From the NCBI RefSeq assembly GCF_018588885.1, contig NZ_JAFFIW010000007.1, positions 62,001 through 126,000 of the forward strand: a DNA stretch of 64,000 bases, in the 5' to 3' direction. The stretch is from Mesorhizobium sp. dw_380. GTDB taxonomy: Bacteria; Pseudomonadota; Alphaproteobacteria; Rhizobiales; Rhizobiaceae. Positions 62,223 to 64,000 of this stretch are shown here, piece after piece. Made by a program: the position numbers and the translations under genes. The notes under the pieces are model-generated. The model did no database searches and was not told the origin of the DNA. It saw only the letters and a program-made list of their open reading frames with translations. Every line of letters begins with the position of its first letter. The stretch's first letter is position 1.

Positions 62223-63154
62223 GCCTGCAGCTGCAGCCAGGCCGCCGCCTCGCTGACCGCTTGCCGCGCGGCGAGGATGTGGCGGCCCATCGAGACGAAG
62301 CCGTGGATCTGGCCCGGCCAGCGCCGCAGGGCCACCGGCACGCCTTCGGCCTTCAGACGCTCGGCATAGGCCGTGCCTTCGTCGGCAAGGATGTCGTGGC
62401 CGGCGACAGCGACAAACGCCGGCGCCGCGCCGGCAAGGCTTGACGCGAGCAGCGGCGAAACGCGCCAGTCCGTGATGTCGTCCTGAGTTCGCACATAGTG
62501 GTTGCGGAACCAGGCCATGGTGGTGGCGGTGAGCCCGAAGCCGTCGCCGAAACGCCGATAGCTGTCGGCCGTCTGGCGGGCATCGGTGTTGGGATAGATC
62601 AGGATTTGCGCGGCAAACGGCGGCGCCAGTCCGTCACGGGCGAGCAGTGCCAGCACGGCGGCGAGGTTGCCGCCGGCGCTGTCGCCGGCGACGGCAATGC
62701 TGCCCGGATCGATGCCCAGCTCGCCGGCGTTTTGCGCCATGAAGCGGAGCGCTGCCGTGCAATCCTCGAGCCCCGCCGGAAATTTGTGTTCCGGCGCCAG
62801 CCGGTAATCGGGGCAGACGATCACGGCATTGCCCAGATTGGCCAGCCAGCGGCAGATCTCGTCATGCGAATCGAGATTGCCGATGACCCAGCCGCCGCCA
62901 TGCAGATAGAGCACGGCGCGCGCCCCTTTCCGTGGCGCGCCGATGCCGCGATGGATGCGGATCGCGACCGGGCCGTTCGGCCCGTCGATCCGCTGCTGCG
63001 AGGTCGCCGCGACCGGCTCGTGCTCGCCCTGTTGCGTGGGGAACGAGCTGACGTAGGCGGCTCGCGCCGCCGCCACGCTGCCATGCTCGAATGGTTCGCC
63101 GCCGGCCGCACGGCCGATTTCGAGGGCGCGCCAAGCATCGGGGTCGAGCGTCAT
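62210..63154 (-). CDS. Alpha/beta hydrolase, HSL-type esterase
   Basis: A 314-residue hormone-sensitive-lipase-family hydrolase: oxyanion motif HGGGWVIG, nucleophile Ser in VAGDSAGGNLAAVLA, acid Asp in VAGHDILADEG and His in GQIHGFVSMGR. These act on short-chain esters. AAGGAG precedes ATG 63154; upstream frame is noise. It lies 17 bp downstream of the oxidoreductase gene on the same strand and is probably cotranscribed. The target ester, maybe an acylated sugar, is unknown. Confidence 0.92.
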   Translation of the reverse strand: MTLDPDAWRALEIGRAAGGEPFEHGSVAAARAAYVSSFPTQQGEHEPVAATSQQRIDGPNGPVAIRIHRGIGAPRKGARAVLYLHGGGWVIGNLDSHDEICRWLANLGNAVIVCPDYRLAPEHKFPAGLEDCTAALRFMAQNAGELGIDPGSIAVAGDSAGGNLAAVLALLARDGLAPPFAAQILIYPNTDARQTADSYRRFGDGFGLTATTMAWFRNHYVRTQDDITDWRVSPLLASSLAGAAPAFVAVAGHDILADEGTAYAERLKAEGVPVALRRWPGQIHGFVSMGRHILAARQAVSEAAAWLQLQAQAD

Positions 63155-63171
63155 CGTATCTCCTTGATCGA

Positions 63172-64000
63172 CTAGGCGAGCAGACTGCCTGCTTCGTCCT
63201 CGGTCAGCAGCGCTGGCTGGACGACATCGCCGGAAACGGCAACGGAGCTTTTCGTTTCGCCTGACTGCAGGATCGCTTCCATGATTTCCAGCACATGCAG
63301 CGCCAGAGTGCCGGACGCGCGAGGTGGGACGCCGGTCTTCTGCGAGCGCACCAGATCGGCGACGCCCAGCATGCGGTAGTTGGCGCGATCGGGCGCCGCA
63401 TAAGGCCAGTTGCGGGCGCCATAGAGTTCGCCCTCGCTGGCGAAATCCTTCCAGACTGCGCCGCGTTCGGACAGCGAGACGGTACCGCCGAACGTGTCGG
63501 GATCGGGCAGGCGCAGCGAGCCTTCCGTACCATGCAACTCGATCGGATGGTTGGAGTGGCGAAAGACATCCCACGAGGCGCCGAAAGTGACGGTAGCGCC
63601 GGAGCGGAATTCGAGCAGCGACAGCACGTTGGTCGGCGTGCCGACTTTGAAAATGGTGTTCTTGAACGGTCCTTCGGCTGATATCAGCCGCTCCTCCTGG
63701 CCACGCGTTGCCATCGCCATGACACGCGCGACAGGACCAAGCAGATTGACCAGCATGGTCAGGTAATAGGGGCCCATGTCGAACACCGGGCCGCCGCCCG
63801 GCTGGTAATAGAATTGCGGGTTGGGATGCCAGTGCTCCATGCCACGCCCCATCATGAAGGCGGTGCCGGTGACCGGGCGGCCGATGGCGCCTTCGTCCAT
63901 CAGGCGACGTGCCCGGCGTCCGGCGGCACCAAGGAACGTATCAGGCGCCGAGCCAAGCAGCAGCCCGCGCTTTGTCGCCTCCGCCACCAGCCGGCGCCCG
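63172..64000 (-). CDS. Gfo/Idh/MocA family oxidoreductase, C-terminal part (cut by window end)
   Basis: About 275 residues of a Gfo/Idh/MocA NAD(P)-dependent oxidoreductase. The frame is open to the right edge, so the N-terminal Rossmann domain is mostly outside. Visible parts are the end of the nucleotide domain (LLGSAPDTFLGAAGRRARRLMDEGAIGRP) and the beta-sheet C-terminal domain (GGGPVFDMGPYYLTMLVNLLGPVARVMA, IELHGTEGSLRLPDPDTFGG). The conserved active-site GPYYL region, with its usual D.G..Y/H pattern, is seen. Members oxidise or epimerise sugars or inositols. Upstream genes are not visible. Confidence 0.88.
   Translation of the reverse strand, partial: GRRLVAEATKRGLLLGSAPDTFLGAAGRRARRLMDEGAIGRPVTGTAFMMGRGMEHWHPNPQFYYQPGGGPVFDMGPYYLTMLVNLLGPVARVMAMATRGQEERLISAEGPFKNTIFKVGTPTNVLSLLEFRSGATVTFGASWDVFRHSNHPIELHGTEGSLRLPDPDTFGGTVSLSERGAVWKDFASEGELYGARNWPYAAPDRANYRMLGVADLVRSQKTGVPPRASGTLALHVLEIMEAILQSGETKSSVAVSGDVVQPALLTEDEAGSLLA

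Overview
The window looks like chromosomal accessory or catabolic DNA of a high-GC alphaproteobacterium of the Rhizobiales, most likely a Mesorhizobium relative. The grounds are the rhizobial pcaDCHGB/pcaQ arrangement with PcaQ boxes, two copies of a rhizobial-type palindromic intergenic repeat, and the very high density of ABC transporters and small catabolic operons. No rRNA, tRNA, CRISPR array, insertion sequence, integrase or origin was seen. Almost every operon junction is a 4-bp ATGA overlap, so the starts chosen here are well constrained.

Region 1 (1-10.3 kb): an IclR regulator with two matching operators, a metal-dependent amidohydrolase, and a convergent MaoC / class III CoA-transferase / solute-binding-like operon. 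The binding-like protein has no signal peptide. Then come a Tim44-like membrane protein, a small zinc-ribbon protein, a quinone-oxidoreductase-type dehydrogenase divergent from a LysR regulator, and a catabolic acetolactate-synthase-like enzyme.

Region 2 (10.3-26.3 kb): a GNAT acetyltransferase divergent from an M20 deacylase / APH-fold kinase / class III PLP enzyme / GntR operon, which reads as a deacylate, phosphorylate, eliminate route like hydroxylysine breakdown. Next are two divergent operons around a GntR gene. One encodes a LivGFHM transporter plus an FAD amine oxidase. The other encodes DUF3830-like, TIGR04076-like, aldo/keto reductase and NTF2-like proteins and the LivK-type binding protein. 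A FAD-linked 2-hydroxyacid dehydrogenase follows.

Region 3 (26.3-35.6 kb): a GntR-led operon for sugar-acid breakdown with an IlvD/Edd dehydratase, SDR, AraD1-type FAH protein and PotABCD-type transporter, divergent from an aldose 1-epimerase. The dehydratase is split by an apparent 1-bp deletion.

Region 4 (35.6-48.7 kb): the aromatic region. PcaQ sits between two almost identical promoter elements in inverted orientation. One drives pcaD-C-H-G-B-pobA (4-hydroxybenzoate and protocatechuate to 3-oxoadipate). The other drives a Liv-type transporter plus an SDR and an aldehyde dehydrogenase resembling coniferyl-alcohol and aryl-aldehyde dehydrogenases. Together they could import and funnel lignin-type aromatics to protocatechuate.

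Region 5 (48.8-64 kb): two divergent CUT1 sugar transporters without ATPases, then PIG-L deacetylase, ROK kinase, GntR/UTRA regulator and SIS isomerase. A divergent PfkB kinase / tagatose-bisphosphate aldolase subunit operon and LacI regulator follow, then an HSL-type esterase and a Gfo/Idh/MocA oxidoreductase cut by the window end. This set fits catabolism of an amino sugar or galactosaminide.
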